Below are positions 33,058-44,734 of a stretch of DNA of 64,000 bases, in pieces; positions within the stretch are counted from its first letter, which is position 1; every line of letters begins with the position of its first letter. The position numbers and the translations under genes were made by a program. Under the pieces are notes generated by a model. It did not search any database. It saw only the letters and a program-made list of their open reading frames with translations, and was not told the origin of the DNA. This stretch comes from Diphasiastrum complanatum (Eukaryota; Streptophyta; Lycopodiopsida; Lycopodiales; Lycopodiaceae): NCBI GenBank assembly GCA_029204225.1, contig CM055100.1, positions 7,702,713-7,766,712 of the forward strand, given 5' to 3'.

Positions 33058-34434
33058 GGAATGAAGGAAGTGAAGAGAGTGTAAGAAAAGCTTAATATCG
33101 GAGGGAGTGGACTTTTGTCGTCACCTTAAATACGCTTTAGGTACACAAACGACGCTAAGAGCAAGAAAGGAAATGACAAATGTCAAGAAAAGGTGTGGAA
33201 AGCAAGGAAAAACCAGCAAAGATACCTCTCGATAGAGCTCCAAGCGTGTGCGAAGAGCTGGCTGGAAAATGTGACCACAAGGAGAATGAAAGTGGGCGCT
33301 GGACAGCCTCCAATCAATGCTGAAAATATGGCTGGAAATCTGTGGAAAACGTGATGAAATAGGGCGATGGACAGCCTCCAATCAAAACTGAAATATGGCT
33401 GAAACTCTGCTGGAACAATGGCTGAAAAATGTGATGAAGTAGGGCGCTGGACAGCCTCCAATCAATGCTGAAAAGATGGTTGGGAATCCTCTCCCTGAAT
33501 CAAATGGAGGATTCAAAAAAAAAAGAAGGAAAAGGATTTGGAACTTGGGCGCCGGAAATAATCTGCCAAAAAAAAAACAAATTTTTTTTTTCCGGCCGCC
33601 AAATTCACCGGAAGTACTTCCGCTAACTATCTGCTAAAGCTCCGCCAAGGAAAATGCTCTGATGGGAGTTGGTGCTCCTCCAAACTGTGCTGAATGTTGT
33701 TGAAGCAAAGAGACGAAAGCCCTCAGCAAAGAGAGAAAAATCAGCAAGGAAAATGGGCACCCAATCAGAAAATCAGATCTGAAATTCAGCAATCAGGAAA
33801 GTGCTCTGATACCAAGTTATTATCAAAATCTCAGGTGTTGAATCAATGAAGCATAAAAGACAGTAATAGACTAAAGCCCTACAAGCAATAGACAAGACAA
33901 TAGGTTCTCCCACAAAGAGCCCAAGCAATACCAATCAATAATTTGAAAAATGAGTGTACAAATGCCCCTATAAATACCCTACCAATGAACCCTAAAATAG
34001 GAATTCAAAAGTGAAGGGAGGGAAAATAGTGCGCCCTCCTACGGGCCCCCACTCCACATATAACCATATAATAAGGACCCAAGGCCAGTCAATGTCATAA
34101 AAAAGGACCCAGTGCGGGTCATAAGCATATAAAAAGGCTCTGGGGCTTGTACATGACTAATATAAAATGCGTAACCAGAAATATACATAACCAACAGTAA
34201 ATGTAAAGAGGCCTACGGAATATATGCAGAGTAGCCCAGTAGGCCTGTATCCTGTAGTCCGTAACTCCCCCACTCTCCAGTATTATGTCCAAATGTCCAA
34301 ATCATGAATAATAAGGCCCAAGCCCAACCATATAGTCTAAGAGTGTCAATAATGAATAAAAAAAGGGCCCAAGGCCTACTTATGTATAAAGTAAAGTAGA
34401 TGTAAATGGACTGTAATGAGCCGAGTCCATAACT

Positions 34435-34665
34435 GATGATGACAGTGCTATACCTCACTTTGTACATCTAGTAGCGTTTATACTCTTATATATCTCACTT
34501 ATTTTAGTTCGCAGTATCTAATTATGTTATTTTTTATTGTCATATGCTCCCATTGATTCCACATACTTGACATGTACATTTACTAGTCTTATATGCCTTT
34601 TGGCATGGAAAAGCCATCAATAAAGTTTCTTCCTCTTCTTCTCTCTCATTTCCTTTCTTTTGCTC
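34435..34665 (+). mobile_element. LINE 3' UTR and tail
   Basis: Starts GATGATGACAGTGCTATACC, matching the LINE 3' end at 9540-9690. It then has CCACATACTTGACATGTAC, the hairpin at 34586-34615 (inner stem intact, one outer pair lost), CAATAAAG and a pyrimidine-rich tail. G3 inserted into this LINE at its left edge. Confidence 0.75.
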
Positions 34666-34959
34666 ATTCTCCTCATCTCCACACTCATACAACTCTTCCC
34701 CATAATCTTTCTATCACTATCTCTAATCCTTTTCCTCTCATTCAAGCTATATTTTGTGTTTTAGCATCATGTAATGTAAGTAAACTATATTGAAGCTTGT
34801 TTTCCTTGTCTTGTTATGCGAAGGACATTTGAGCTCATTTGCTTTGAATCTAGTTGTGTTTTAGTATTATTTTACTCTCTCTTTGGAAGTTGGTGAAAAT
34901 TCTTCCACTGCACTTATTGTCACTTTCACATATTTTCTAGTTTCTTCCTTGTTTTGTGA

Positions 34960-35370
34960 GATTGAGTCGATGTTGCCAGGTTTGAGAGTGTGGAGCACTT
35001 ATATATTCATAGAAGATATTACTGGTTCATTAGGGAACAACTTTTTACATTACATTCTGGTAATCCTAACCAGAGATGTGTTGCCTTGTATTTTGGGAGA
35101 TACTTCAGCATTGAGAACTCTCACTCTCAGCCTGGAATACCACTTCATCCTCAACCAATATCTTTTATCAATCTTATTACCTACACATGAATGCTTAAGA
35201 GAGACGATGGAGTACGATATAGGGTCGGATTTAAATCAGGAGGCTGCACATACACCTCATCTGCTATGTCAAAGGTGTCCATGAGTACATGCAGCTATAA
35301 CCATCGGATCTCTCATTCTTATTTATGTCCAGATGACCAGACCACTACATCCTTTTTCAATCAGTCCTAG
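34960..35370 (+). pseudogene. Decayed LINE ORF2 C-terminus
   Basis: One frame reads VEHLYIHRRYYWFIREQ and PNQRCVALYFGRY, echoing EEHFIFRCP..Y..IR and EDPRCVALM of better copies. Near 35345 TTTSFFNQS and a stop match the LINE C-terminal motif. Very degraded; the call rests on these blocks. Confidence 0.45.
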
Positions 35371-35459
35371 AGAGTTGCTTCTGATTGCTCTCCAGCTAAT
35401 CCGAACGTATTGTGGTTAGGACTTCAAATAAAAATGTTTGATGCTTTAATCTTATGCAT

Positions 35460-35590
35460 AGAATCAATGAACCGTTAACGGTTCAGTACGGTTCTGAGAA
35501 CCGTACTGTAGTTCACAATCTTTTTTTGGGCAGAACCGTATAAACCGTGAAATAATTAAGTAATTAATTAATTATAATTAATTTCTTCTT
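35460..35590. repeat. Palindrome-rich AACCG/CGGTT element, third copy
   Basis: AACCGTTAACGGTTCAG, then ACGGTTCTGAGAACCGTAC, then AGAACCGTATAAACCGTG and a TTAATTAATTA tract. Same architecture as the heads at 5858 and 10668. No ORF. Right end not resolved. Confidence 0.5.
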
Positions 35591-35850
35591 ATTTACCGTA
35601 GTGGTACTCCAACGATGTTACTGAAACTTTTTCTTCTGTCTCCTTTCCCCCAAAAAAACTGCCCACTTTTTTAAGCCTTGAAGGGCATTCAGTGAAATTT
35701 GAGTATGGCAATTTTTAAAAGCTGTATTCCGCAAATTATTTGGAATAACTTTCTCTGAGCATAACTTGTGTTTACCGGAAGTGATTTAATAAAGTTTTCA
35801 TCTCTGAATAAGTGAGGCAGTGGATAACAAATCACTTTTTGGCGTTGCAG
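35591..35850. other. Dynein intron 3 end
   Basis: No gene; leads to acceptor TTTTTGGCGTTGCAG. Confidence 0.5.
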
Positions 35851-36157
35851 CGAACAGCTGTCTAGCCAAAACCATTACGATTACGGCATGAGAGCTGTGA
35901 TTTCTGTGCTTCGAGCTGCTGGTAATGTCAAGCAGAAGTTTCCAGAAGAACATGAAGGTGTACTCATACTAAAATCACTTAAAGATGTGAATCTACCAAA
36001 GTTTCTTGCTCACGATATTCCCCTGTTTGAAGGGATCCTCACTGACCTTTTCCCTGGAGTACTGTTACCAGCTCCTGATTATCGACTAATGCAGGAAGCT
36101 ATAGTATCTGTCTGCACTAAGCGGAACCTTCAACCTACTCAAATCTTTCTTGAGAAG
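35851..36157 (+). CDS. Dynein heavy chain exon d: AAA1-AAA2 junction
   Basis: Completes the Ser codon and encodes [46 protein letters not shown] and FLEK. The block is strongly conserved in axonemal heavy chains. Acceptor GTTGCAG, donor GAGAAG|GTTTAT. The preceding intron (10.6 kb) carries gypsy G2 and G3 and LINE pieces. Confidence 0.95.
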
Positions 36158-36697
36158 GTTTATTTGTCTTTCACTGTCTCGTATTTTCAAAGACCTAGTC
36201 TATATTGACAGTTGAAATGAGATGAAGCATTTACAATCACAAAACTTACAGAATGTGCTGATAAAGAATTTAAAAGAAGTGAACTGATTTCAAATTCTTG
36301 CTTGAAATGACTGAAGCAAATCATGAGAACAGATGTACCACCAAAGATCCTAGTTTTGACTAGTAAATCATGACCATAATATTGTACCACCGAAGGTATC
36401 AATTTTCATAAGAAAACCAAGTATGAAATTGTACCACCCAAGGTGCTGACTTTTGAATAGTTAGGTCATGGAAGCTACAAACTTTTTGTTTACTTCCAGT
36501 TTTACTTTGATGCAAGTGCAATGAATTATCCTAACTGAAATGTTCTTGTAACATTTCATGGTTGTGTAAGGAGTCCAAAGTGATCCTTTCAGAAAATAAT
36601 CTTGAAAGTACTATTGTGTAAAGTAGCAGGCAGCATGTTCAAGTTTTGTATGTGGTGTATTATAAGCAGTTGCCTGATTGGTCTATGTTTTATGCAG
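36158..36697. other. Dynein intron 4 with a short triplicated motif
   Basis: 540 bp. TGTACCACC followed by A/G/C-AAGGT recurs three times at about 36337, 36382 and 36431 with about 45-50 bp period. No gene. Confidence 0.6.
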
Positions 36698-37012
36698 ATA
36701 TTTCAGCTGTATGAAATGATTCTAGTGAGACACGGGCTCATGTTGGTTGGATTATCGTATGGAGCAAAGACAGAGAGCTACCGGGTTCTGGCTGGAGCAT
36801 TGACTGAACTTCATGCAGCTAAGGTCATGGAGAATTCCACCAAATGCTACGTGATTAATCCGAAGTCCATCTACATTGGACAATTGTATGGACAGTTTGA
36901 TCCAGTTTCGCATGAATGGACTGATGGTGTTCTTGCCAAGGCTTTCAGAACTGCCGCAGTTGACACATCACCTGACCGAAAGTGGATCATCTTTGATGGT
37001 CCTGTTGATGCA
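36698..37012 (+). CDS. Dynein heavy chain exon e: AAA2 nucleotide site
   Basis: Encodes [18 protein letters not shown], the P-loop variant [36 protein letters not shown] and [10 protein letters not shown]. The P-loop has Ala instead of Gly before the Lys. 315 nt, phase 0 on both sides. Confidence 0.95.
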
Positions 37013-37506
37013 GTACGCTATTTGAGCTTGATATTTACAGCATAAATCAATCCATTTTGAAGAAACTCACTCTGACAAAGTTACTGCTTCCCATAATGAT
37101 CTGCTTTTGCTTAAGTCATATCACTTTATCATTAGTCAACAAAATGCTTCTGAAAAGCTTTTACGCTTTCAATCATTGTGCATGCTGGGGCCCAAAGAGA
37201 AGAATTTTATATGACTTGTACTGCTGTTTACCTTCTAAGTGAAGCAAAGTGTGCCAGAATTTTATAGAAAGTTCATTGCCAAGGTTTGGAAATGTGTCAT
37301 ATAGATGTTCTGAAAGGTGCTTAGGGCGTCTGGCTGGTCATCTGTCCTGTAGTAGCTAGCACTACATCTCAAATGAGGTCCTTTTTGTAGGTTTCAGAAA
37401 TCTCTTTTAGTTCTTACTTGAGGATCACTAATCATTAAGTCCACAGTCTAAAGTCCAGTGTAATTGTAAAATGTAACTTCGATGTTTAACAAGAGATTCT
37501 TTGCAG
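37013..37506. other. Dynein intron 5
   Basis: 494 bp, GTACGC ... TTTGCAG. No gene or repeat family seen. Confidence 0.8.
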
Positions 37507-38383
37507 GTCTGGATTGAGAACATGAACACAGTGCTAGATGACAACAAAAAACTCTGCCTTATGAGTGGAGAAATTATCCAGATGACTTCTTCCATGAATC
37601 TGATTTTTGAAGTACAGGACCTTGCAGTTGCATCACCTGCAACTGTAAGCCGCTGTGGTATGGTTTATACTGAACCAAGTCAGATAGGTTGGGTGCCCCT
37701 CAAGGTATCATGGCTCAAGAAACTTGTTGCAGCCTATCCAGGCATTATCGAAGGAGTTGCCATGGTGGAGGTGTTATTTGATTGGCTGGTGGAACCATCT
37801 CTTCAGTTCGTTAGGAAACATTGCAAAGAGATTATTCCGACTTCTACAATAAGCTTGGCACAGAGTCTTATGAATATGTACGAAAGCCTACTTGATGAAT
37901 TCAAGGTCACATCAAATACACCTGCTAAAGCGTCAAAGGCTGGTTCGGAGTTTTTCCCACTGCCTTGCAGTAAAGACCAAGAAATTTGGATTCAATGCTT
38001 GTTTGTTATGTCCCTGATTTGGTCAATTGGAGGTTCTATTGATTTGGAAGGAAGGGAAAAATTTGACAAGTTTCTAAGGAAACTGCTTGCACAGGAAGAA
38101 AATCTTGGTTATGTATTGACTGCTGGGACAAAAATAAAGAAACCAGGTTTTGAGTTCGCCCTACCTCTTCCTGCTACTGGGTCGATTTATGGATATGTAT
38201 TTTGGAAACTGGAATGTTGCTGGAAAAATTGGATAGACATAGTTGATACAAGAGCGCCTCCCTTAGAAGCTGAATACAATGATATAATTGTTCCAACAAT
38301 TGATACGGGGCGTTACTCTTTCTTGCTACAGCTTCTTGTGAGTCATGGAAAACATGTGCTTTTTGGTGGACCCACAGGAACAG
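37507..38383 (+). CDS. Dynein heavy chain exon f: AAA2 end through AAA3 P-loop start
   Basis: The largest exon (877 nt). Starts VWIENMNTVLDDNKKLCLMS, contains SPATVSRCGMVY (AAA2 arginine-finger region) and WIQCLFVMSLIWSIGG, and ends HVLFGGPTGTG. The AAA3 Walker A motif is cut after the first base of the glycine codon before Lys (donor ACAG|GTATCT). Confidence 0.96.
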
Positions 38384-39400
38384 GTATCTCTCTAAATATA
38401 ATTGAGAATTGGTTTCAGTTGAATGGATTTACCTAGTCTGAGTTTCCATGATTAAAATGGCATCTTTATATTTTTAACAAGTTTCTTTAGTCATGAATGG
38501 ATCTTCACTTTTTCTTTTTGGTTGTGTTTCAGACCTAGCATGTTAAGAAAAACAAATACTTACAATTGCATTCTAACTTAAAAAAATCAATGCATGCCTT
38601 TGAAAATGTTTTATTGTCTCCATAAAGTTAAGTTTAGATTTTTTTAATTTGCTGTGAGTCCAACTTCACAGTATGCTACAATTAATCTACTACACTTTTA
38701 CCTGCAGTCAGAAAATGTATGGACTTAAGATTTCATTGCAACATAAGCTTAGAAAATATATTTTCTCTTACATTTTTGGATGTAACCTTCACATCTTTGA
38801 AGAAAAGATGGTCTGTTGGTGTGCTTGTTAAGTATTCAGCAGATAGATTGTGTAAGGTCTGTGCTGCCCAAATACTAGACTTCATTATAGATGCGTTAGT
38901 TGATGCTTGTATTTTGAGATTTGGAGAAGTCTCAGCCTGTTGGTCCCCCTCTGAGCATTACTGATTTGGACATATCTATAAGAATTTAGCCTACACCTAC
39001 ATACATGTCTATATGATATGAGCAGGGTTGCTTTATCTTATACTCCAAACAATGCATGCTAAAATCAGTTACCTGAGTGAGCTCCTCTAATCTTAAATTT
39101 TGCATATCCTTTGCTATCTTTGGAAGTACTCCTAGAGAGGAGAGTGAAATGTAGGTTAGTCCATAATGTGACATAGATATCATTCACATTTGTGTACGTC
39201 ACTTTGAAAGCTTTGGTGAAACTACAGGGCAGCTCAGATTATTATGTTTGTCGGAACAATGAAACAAAGAAATGGCTAAAGGCTGCTTGGTTCAAGTGTC
39301 AGATGTACGAGTCTCAGTGTACTTTTTACGTTGGAACTTTGATGTAATAACTTTAAGAACATCTTGACGGTTGCTGATAGATCTTTGAACTGTTTCTCAG
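38384..39400. other. Dynein intron 6
   Basis: 1,017 bp, GTATCT ... TTTCTCAG. No gene. It splits the AAA3 P-loop. Confidence 0.8.
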
Positions 39401-39507
39401 GTAAAACTGTATATGTGAAACATGAGCTGTCTGAAGGGCTTGACAAGAGTGTTTTTCGAAATATTATGATGACCTTTTCTGCTCAAACAAATGCTAATCA
39501 AACTCAA
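39401..39507 (+). CDS. Dynein heavy chain exon g: AAA3 P-loop end
   Basis: Encodes (G)KTVYVKHELSEGLDK and MMTFSAQTNANQTQ. It completes GPTGTGKT of AAA3. Only 107 nt; acceptor TTTCTCAG, donor ACTCAA|GTATGT. The following intron of 10.2 kb holds gypsy elements G4-G6. Confidence 0.94.
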
Positions 39508-41379
39508 GTATGTTCAAGCATGCATGCCACAGAAAGTTGTAAAACAGTTTTACATTGCAATGGACATTCCTTTAAGGAGAATATGTTTTAGAAAATGCAC
39601 AGACAAACTTCGAGGTAGTTCAGAGAAGATTGGTTCTGGGAAGAGTTTCAACTGCAAGCACCCATATGTAGTGACATCTGGTGTTGGAGCTTAGACTTCC
39701 TCACTTAAAAGAAAAAGTAGTTGTTGATTTCCCTAGAACACTATCCTTATGTTGTGCTCCGTTGTAAAATTGGAAACAGACTTGTTCAAAAGGTGTTCTG
39801 TTGTATTGAGGGATGAAATTCCTTTATGTTGATATCATCTCTATTTAAGTGTTAGAAAACATCACCACCTAGTTGTGCGATCATCTTTTAAGTATTTGCT
39901 AGGGCAAAGATGGACTTTGCAAGGAATGGCCAATCCTTATTTTCATGTAACCTTCTCTGACTAAGTTCGCATCAGAATATGAAAGCTGCAACATGCCCCA
40001 TACAGGTGCTTTGTATGAGAAGGTGGGACACTATTTTGCTCATTTTCTCATCACTTCTAGCCCTCATCACTTTCGACTAATCTTTCACCCATTGATAAGC
40101 AAAAGACACTAGCATGTTAGGTCACACCAAATTTCAAGTAAAACATGTATATCCATGTGTTTATATATGTTATCATGCACAAATTGGTGAGTAGGATGTG
40201 TCATATAGTCCGCGGCATAGAAGCCCGTTCCTAAGGACAATCCTTACGAATGGGTACGGTACCGTTCCTTAGGGACAATTGGTCCGTTCGTGACCGCTCC
40301 TTAAAAAATGAAAAAGAAAAGAAGACAAGCACACATTGATGGATGTAGTTATGTTGTAAAGGCAAAGGACATAACCATGGAGAGTGTAGCTGGCCCAAAG
40401 AAAACAAAACCATACTTGATTCCCTCTCAATCCAACTTATAACTTGAAACAACCACCTCAATCAAAAAATCAAGAAGTCGATATCAAAGCTCCAAGTGCA
40501 TTTGACCCATAGAAGCCCGTTCCCAAGGATTTTCTTAAGAGTCAAAACAAGTAAGGTACCAAACCCCAAAACCCTAAACCGTTCCTAAGGAATGGTTTTA
40601 TGAACCAAGACTCGATGTTACATGGACTTCTTATTAGACCCCCATCCTTGCATAAGCTACTTAACTAGTTGAAACTAATGAATGAATCGCTCAGCCTTAC
40701 ATTTTTGTGTACGAATCGCAAGTGTCACATTGGTGTATAAACTCTTTGCATGAGTCGTCCGCATAATATTTATATCATCTACATTTCGCTAGATAGGGCA
40801 AGCTACCATCAAGCACGCTTAGGCCTCCCTCAAGGACATCCCATATTGCCGCACCTTAGCATCGTCCTTCGCATACCTACATCTTGAGGCAAGATAATGT
40901 CCTGGCCCCATCACGCGATAGAGCTCTCATTCTCCATGTGAGAATGGATACCTAGCTCATGGAGATTGGCCTCTAATACATAGGTCACCTCCGCCCCAGT
41001 GTTTTTTAAATGGCAATTTTTCGCTTTTTATCTATATTATTATTTTGATAGAAAGTTTTAGTATTTTGTAATCAAAATCAAAAAATTTATTGCCTAAATT
41101 TGATATGAATATGATAAATTTTATAATAATTCGTCGGAATTTCGATGATTTACCATTCCATGAAAGGTATTGGTGAATGTATAATTTTATTCGCCTGGCT
41201 TTACTATATTCATAAATTTCAACACAAAATTTATCAACTAGTGTGTGATAATTTAGCTATTTTATATTTTGAAATAGAAAAACCTTGCCTCCGCCACCAT
41301 GGTCATGTCATAACCATTGACACGCGTGGGTTGCTGCACACATCGTTGTTAACATGTCCACTACAACCCAAATAGAATC
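39508..41379. other. Dynein intron 7, first part
   Basis: No gene. CATAGAAGCCCGTTCC-AAGGA occurs at about 40212 and again at about 40508 in direct orientation, and GGTACGGTACCGTTCC near 40255 is palindromic, suggesting a small decayed element at 40205-40620. The remainder is AT-rich. Confidence 0.4.
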
Positions 41380-42874
41380 ATTTTGTTGTTGGGTTTTAGG
41401 AAGTCCAACTACAAAATCCATAGATATGCTTTCCCATCATTTTTGAGGGATATCTAAGGGATGTAACAACCCTCCAGCCTTTAAGCGTTCCACTTTGGCT
41501 AGCTGACAAGGTTTACATTTAACCACATAAGACTCGACAAAGGGCTTAGTTTGATAAAACTCTCTTCTGACCAAGTCCAACGTCCTTTGTAATATGTATA
41601 CCTAGATGACCCGCATAGGGTATGTCATGACATTCATAAAGAATTCTCTTCTTTAACTCATCATCCCCTGGCACACAAACTTTCCCATTCCGAAATAGCA
41701 AACCACTTGAATGGCGAATTTGTTCCACAATCTTCTTATCTTTCTTAGGAACCTGAGATCTCTGTGAATTAATCTCTATTCCATTCTCATGTTTTCCAGT
41801 CTCAACCATTTTCCAAATGCGACCAAAATGACAATCTGTTTCACACTTCCCTCTCAATGAAAGATATAGATCTATAGAAATCTGGGAGAATGAAAGTCAT
41901 TTTCTTCACCAACCGACTAAGAGCGTCTGCAACCTGGTTAGAGCTGCCTTTGACATATCGGATCTCATGATTTGCATAAGCTCAGCCCAGCGAGCTTTAC
42001 AACCTCTCAGCTTGTGCTGATTACAAAAGTACTTTAGAGGCTGGTGATCTGTATATACTATAAACTAACTACTATAAAGGTAATGCCTCCAGGTTTTAAG
42101 CACATGTATCACAGCAAATAACTTTCTTGCTCTCAAATGCTATCGGCCTATCAGTTTGTAAAAGAACTGCTCCTATCGCCGAATCACTTGCATCAGTTCT
42201 AACAACGTAAGGTAAATTTGGATTCTCGATCTGTAGAACAGGAGCTGAAGCAACCATATGTTTGAGCTTCTCAAAACATTGATTCAGTTCTTCAATTCAT
42301 TCAATAGGCGGACTAGGTTGACCTCTCTTCTTTTTCTTGTTAACTCTACCTTTAGTTAGATTATTAAGAGGTGCTGCGACCTTTGCATAATCCTCAATAG
42401 ACTTACGAAAGAAAACTATAAAACCGAGAAAAGATTTAACTTCTCTAACTTTCTGCGGTATTGGCCACTCAAGCATTGTCTTGACCTTATCCTCTTCTAT
42501 CTTCAATCTTCCGGGGTGATCTTATGACCAAGATACATTGACTCATGCTTAAAGAATTCACACTAGAATACCACCCAAAAATACAACTACGAATTGACCC
42601 ATATATGGACGAAATATATCGTTCATCATCTATTGAAATGTCGGTCTATTTTCTCCTGATCAAAGTCCACTGAGTTAAGAATTTTAGATGATTCACAACT
42701 ACTTAGATGCATTCCAGAAAAATCCAAAATGGGTTTGGCAAACAAAGAATAAGCTTCAAACTGTGAATCAAAAATTTCCATTACATTAGCCGTTGAAATC
42801 ATCCCAGATGGATGTACATATATGTCTCCAAACAGTGTAACAACTTTATTCCCCTCCTTAAATAAGAGCATATT
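41380..42874 (-). pseudogene. Gypsy element G6, pol remnants, left of G5 insertion
   Basis: Minus-strand pieces: integrase zinc region (41857-41546: KKRILYECHDIPYAGHLGI), RNase H remains around 41900-42300, RT-RNase H junction (42506-42297: MLEWPIPQKVREVKSFLGF) and an upstream pol segment (42886-42626). No long frame survives. It continues at 46081 after the inserted G5. Confidence 0.7.
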
Positions 42875-43361
42875 TGTCATGCCCACGACTGATCTTGGAT
42901 TGTTTGTCCTGTTAGAGGTCAGTAGGCCTACCTCGACTCGTAAGTTAATTATGATTATGGGGGGTTTGGGGCCCTCATGTGCATAAGGTCATAATTAATG
43001 GTTGGAGGCCTAAACTCATGTTATGTGTCTATCAGTGAGTCATAGGGGCATTGGATGACGTGGCCCAGTTAGGCTGTAGAGGTGTCCAGTGAGGTGTCAC
43101 AGTGCACTACTAGTGGTGCATGGGCCTTGGAGGGTATAAGTATACCCATTGGGCTCTCATTAGGGTATGCTTGATTGTGTGATTGGTAGCTACATGCTGC
43201 TTGTGTGACTCTCAATCCCTTGTGAGTGATTGATCCATAGCTTGTGGGCTAGGATCCGTATGATCTAGGTTTGGTTGGGTTGGTTTGTCCACCATCCGAT
43301 TTCCTTGTGTTGCTTTGTTGCAGCTTGCTTGGCTATCATATCCTTGGTGAGGGACTTTATA
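42875..43361 (+). repeat. G5 5' LTR
   Basis: Shares long runs with 45594-46080 (for example GTTTGGGGCCCTCATGTGC and GGTTTGGTTGGGTTGG). Visible substitutions and small indels indicate an older insertion than G2. Confidence 0.85.
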
Positions 43362-44734
43362 GTTGAGAACTTTAATATTACCAATAAGTTGGACTCAAAC
43401 ATTATATGAATCATTTGTCAAATCTAGAGATTTTAAAATCTCTATGAGACAAATATATTCCAAAGAAGTCAATCAAGCCTTCAAATTTTTAAGAATCGAA
43501 AAATTTGACAAGAATGATTCAACGGAAAAACTCTTAAGGTTGAATAAAGGTCATATATGCAATTTTTACATTGCATATTGAATTAATTTGAATACGTTAA
43601 TAAAGTAATTCCAATTGAAACATCTTAAGCAAATTTGTTCTTAATTGGATTAAAATTCCCACTCATTCTTTTCCATGTCTAAATCTGTCACTCAAGGAAT
43701 ATTAGGCCACGTCCTACAAACCTTATAGTGACCGGAAAGATTAAGAACGTGAGTTGGAATTTGTACTATGAAGTTGGAATTTGTGTCAATTCTCGAGAAC
43801 TTCGCTTAGTACCGATTTGCTCAAGGGATACATGAGTAATTCCGGAAATTGATTTTTTGGACGATTAGATCGGAAAGTAATGGTTTTCCTGGAGGAAGAA
43901 CCTGTGGTATGGGACGCAGGCAATTCCAAACGGGAGATCTGAAGCTAACTGGATCTGGTTGACCATAGTAATGCCAAATACTATTGGTCATAAGAGGATG
44001 TTTTTTGGAAATTTGAGGTATTCGTCATGACCCCTTATTCTCAAATTTACAAAACCGGAAACCTTGCAAGCTATTTCTTTATACTAAGAATATATTCGTG
44101 AATTTCTTAACATTTATAAACCTAATTAAATGTGATTCCTTGGAAGGTAATTTTTATTACCCGTTGACCTTGGACGATGTCACATGAATGATTAATAAGA
44201 TTGTTTTCTAATATGCGGTTTTTCTTCCTTGATAAATCAATGAATTTATTTCTGATTATACAAGTCAATTCTCTATTATGATAACAAAGAAAATCTTTGG
44301 ATAAGTCATTTAGGGAAATGTGTTGCAATATTAACTGTATTTGGTTACGTGGATGCAACACATTTCTTGACTTTCAAGATTTTTCAAAGTTCTTCTTTGA
44401 AACTTCTCCTAGGCCATATCTAGACTGATATGCACCCCTTGGAAATTCGTGTGGTTTCCTGTTAAAAAGGGGGAGAAGTAGGAAGAATAGAAAGCTATCT
44501 AGGAGGCTTTAATCTTTTTTCGATTGGAAAAGGATGGAATGTTATCCCGGAAACTCAGGAGTTGTATAGTAGATGTAAGCCAAAAGTCAGAACTTCTCGT
44601 ATAGAAGTTCCAGTGAATCTTAAGTTATCCTAGATTAGAACTTAAGAGTATTAAAATCTAGACGCATTCTAGATTGGACCCTAACTTTGGAATGAAACTT
44701 TAGCGTTTGTTTAGGCTTTACGGATTACCAAAGT
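43362..44734 (+). other. Unassigned interior of G5
   Basis: AT-rich 1.4 kb between the 5' LTR and integrase. No gag, protease or RT motif is visible and no iMet primer site follows the LTR. A 72-codon ORF (43363-43581) resembles nothing I know. Confidence 0.4.

Larger units (their letters stand above)
28230..34266 (-). mobile_element. Gypsy chromovirus-type element G2, nested in G3 LTR
   Basis: Near-identical sister of G1. LTRs at 28230-28681 and 33815-34266 (452 bp each, about 11 differences), flanked on both sides by CCCCC (28225-28229 and 34267-34271). Primer site 33803-33814, leader repeats near 33291-33450, gag 33057-32113, protease-RT 32106-30442, RNase H-integrase 30550-29126, chromodomain 29147-28758. 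Defects: nonsense codon between gag and the knuckle, and a 308-bp deletion in integrase. Protease DTG is intact. Confidence 0.95.
27988..34434 (-). repeat. G3 LTR, split by nested G2
   Basis: The LTR occupies 27988-28229 and resumes after the target duplication at 34272-34434. It begins AGTTACGAATG and ends CATAACT. The uninterrupted relative at 48927-49369 shows the joined arrangement around a single GGGGG (49095-49099). Confidence 0.88.

Noticed and set aside
36740-36770. AAA2 P-loop as a disabling mutation in dynein
   Set aside because: AAA2 loops of single-headed inner-arm chains vary at this position and the rest of the gene is intact, so I treat it as a family variant.
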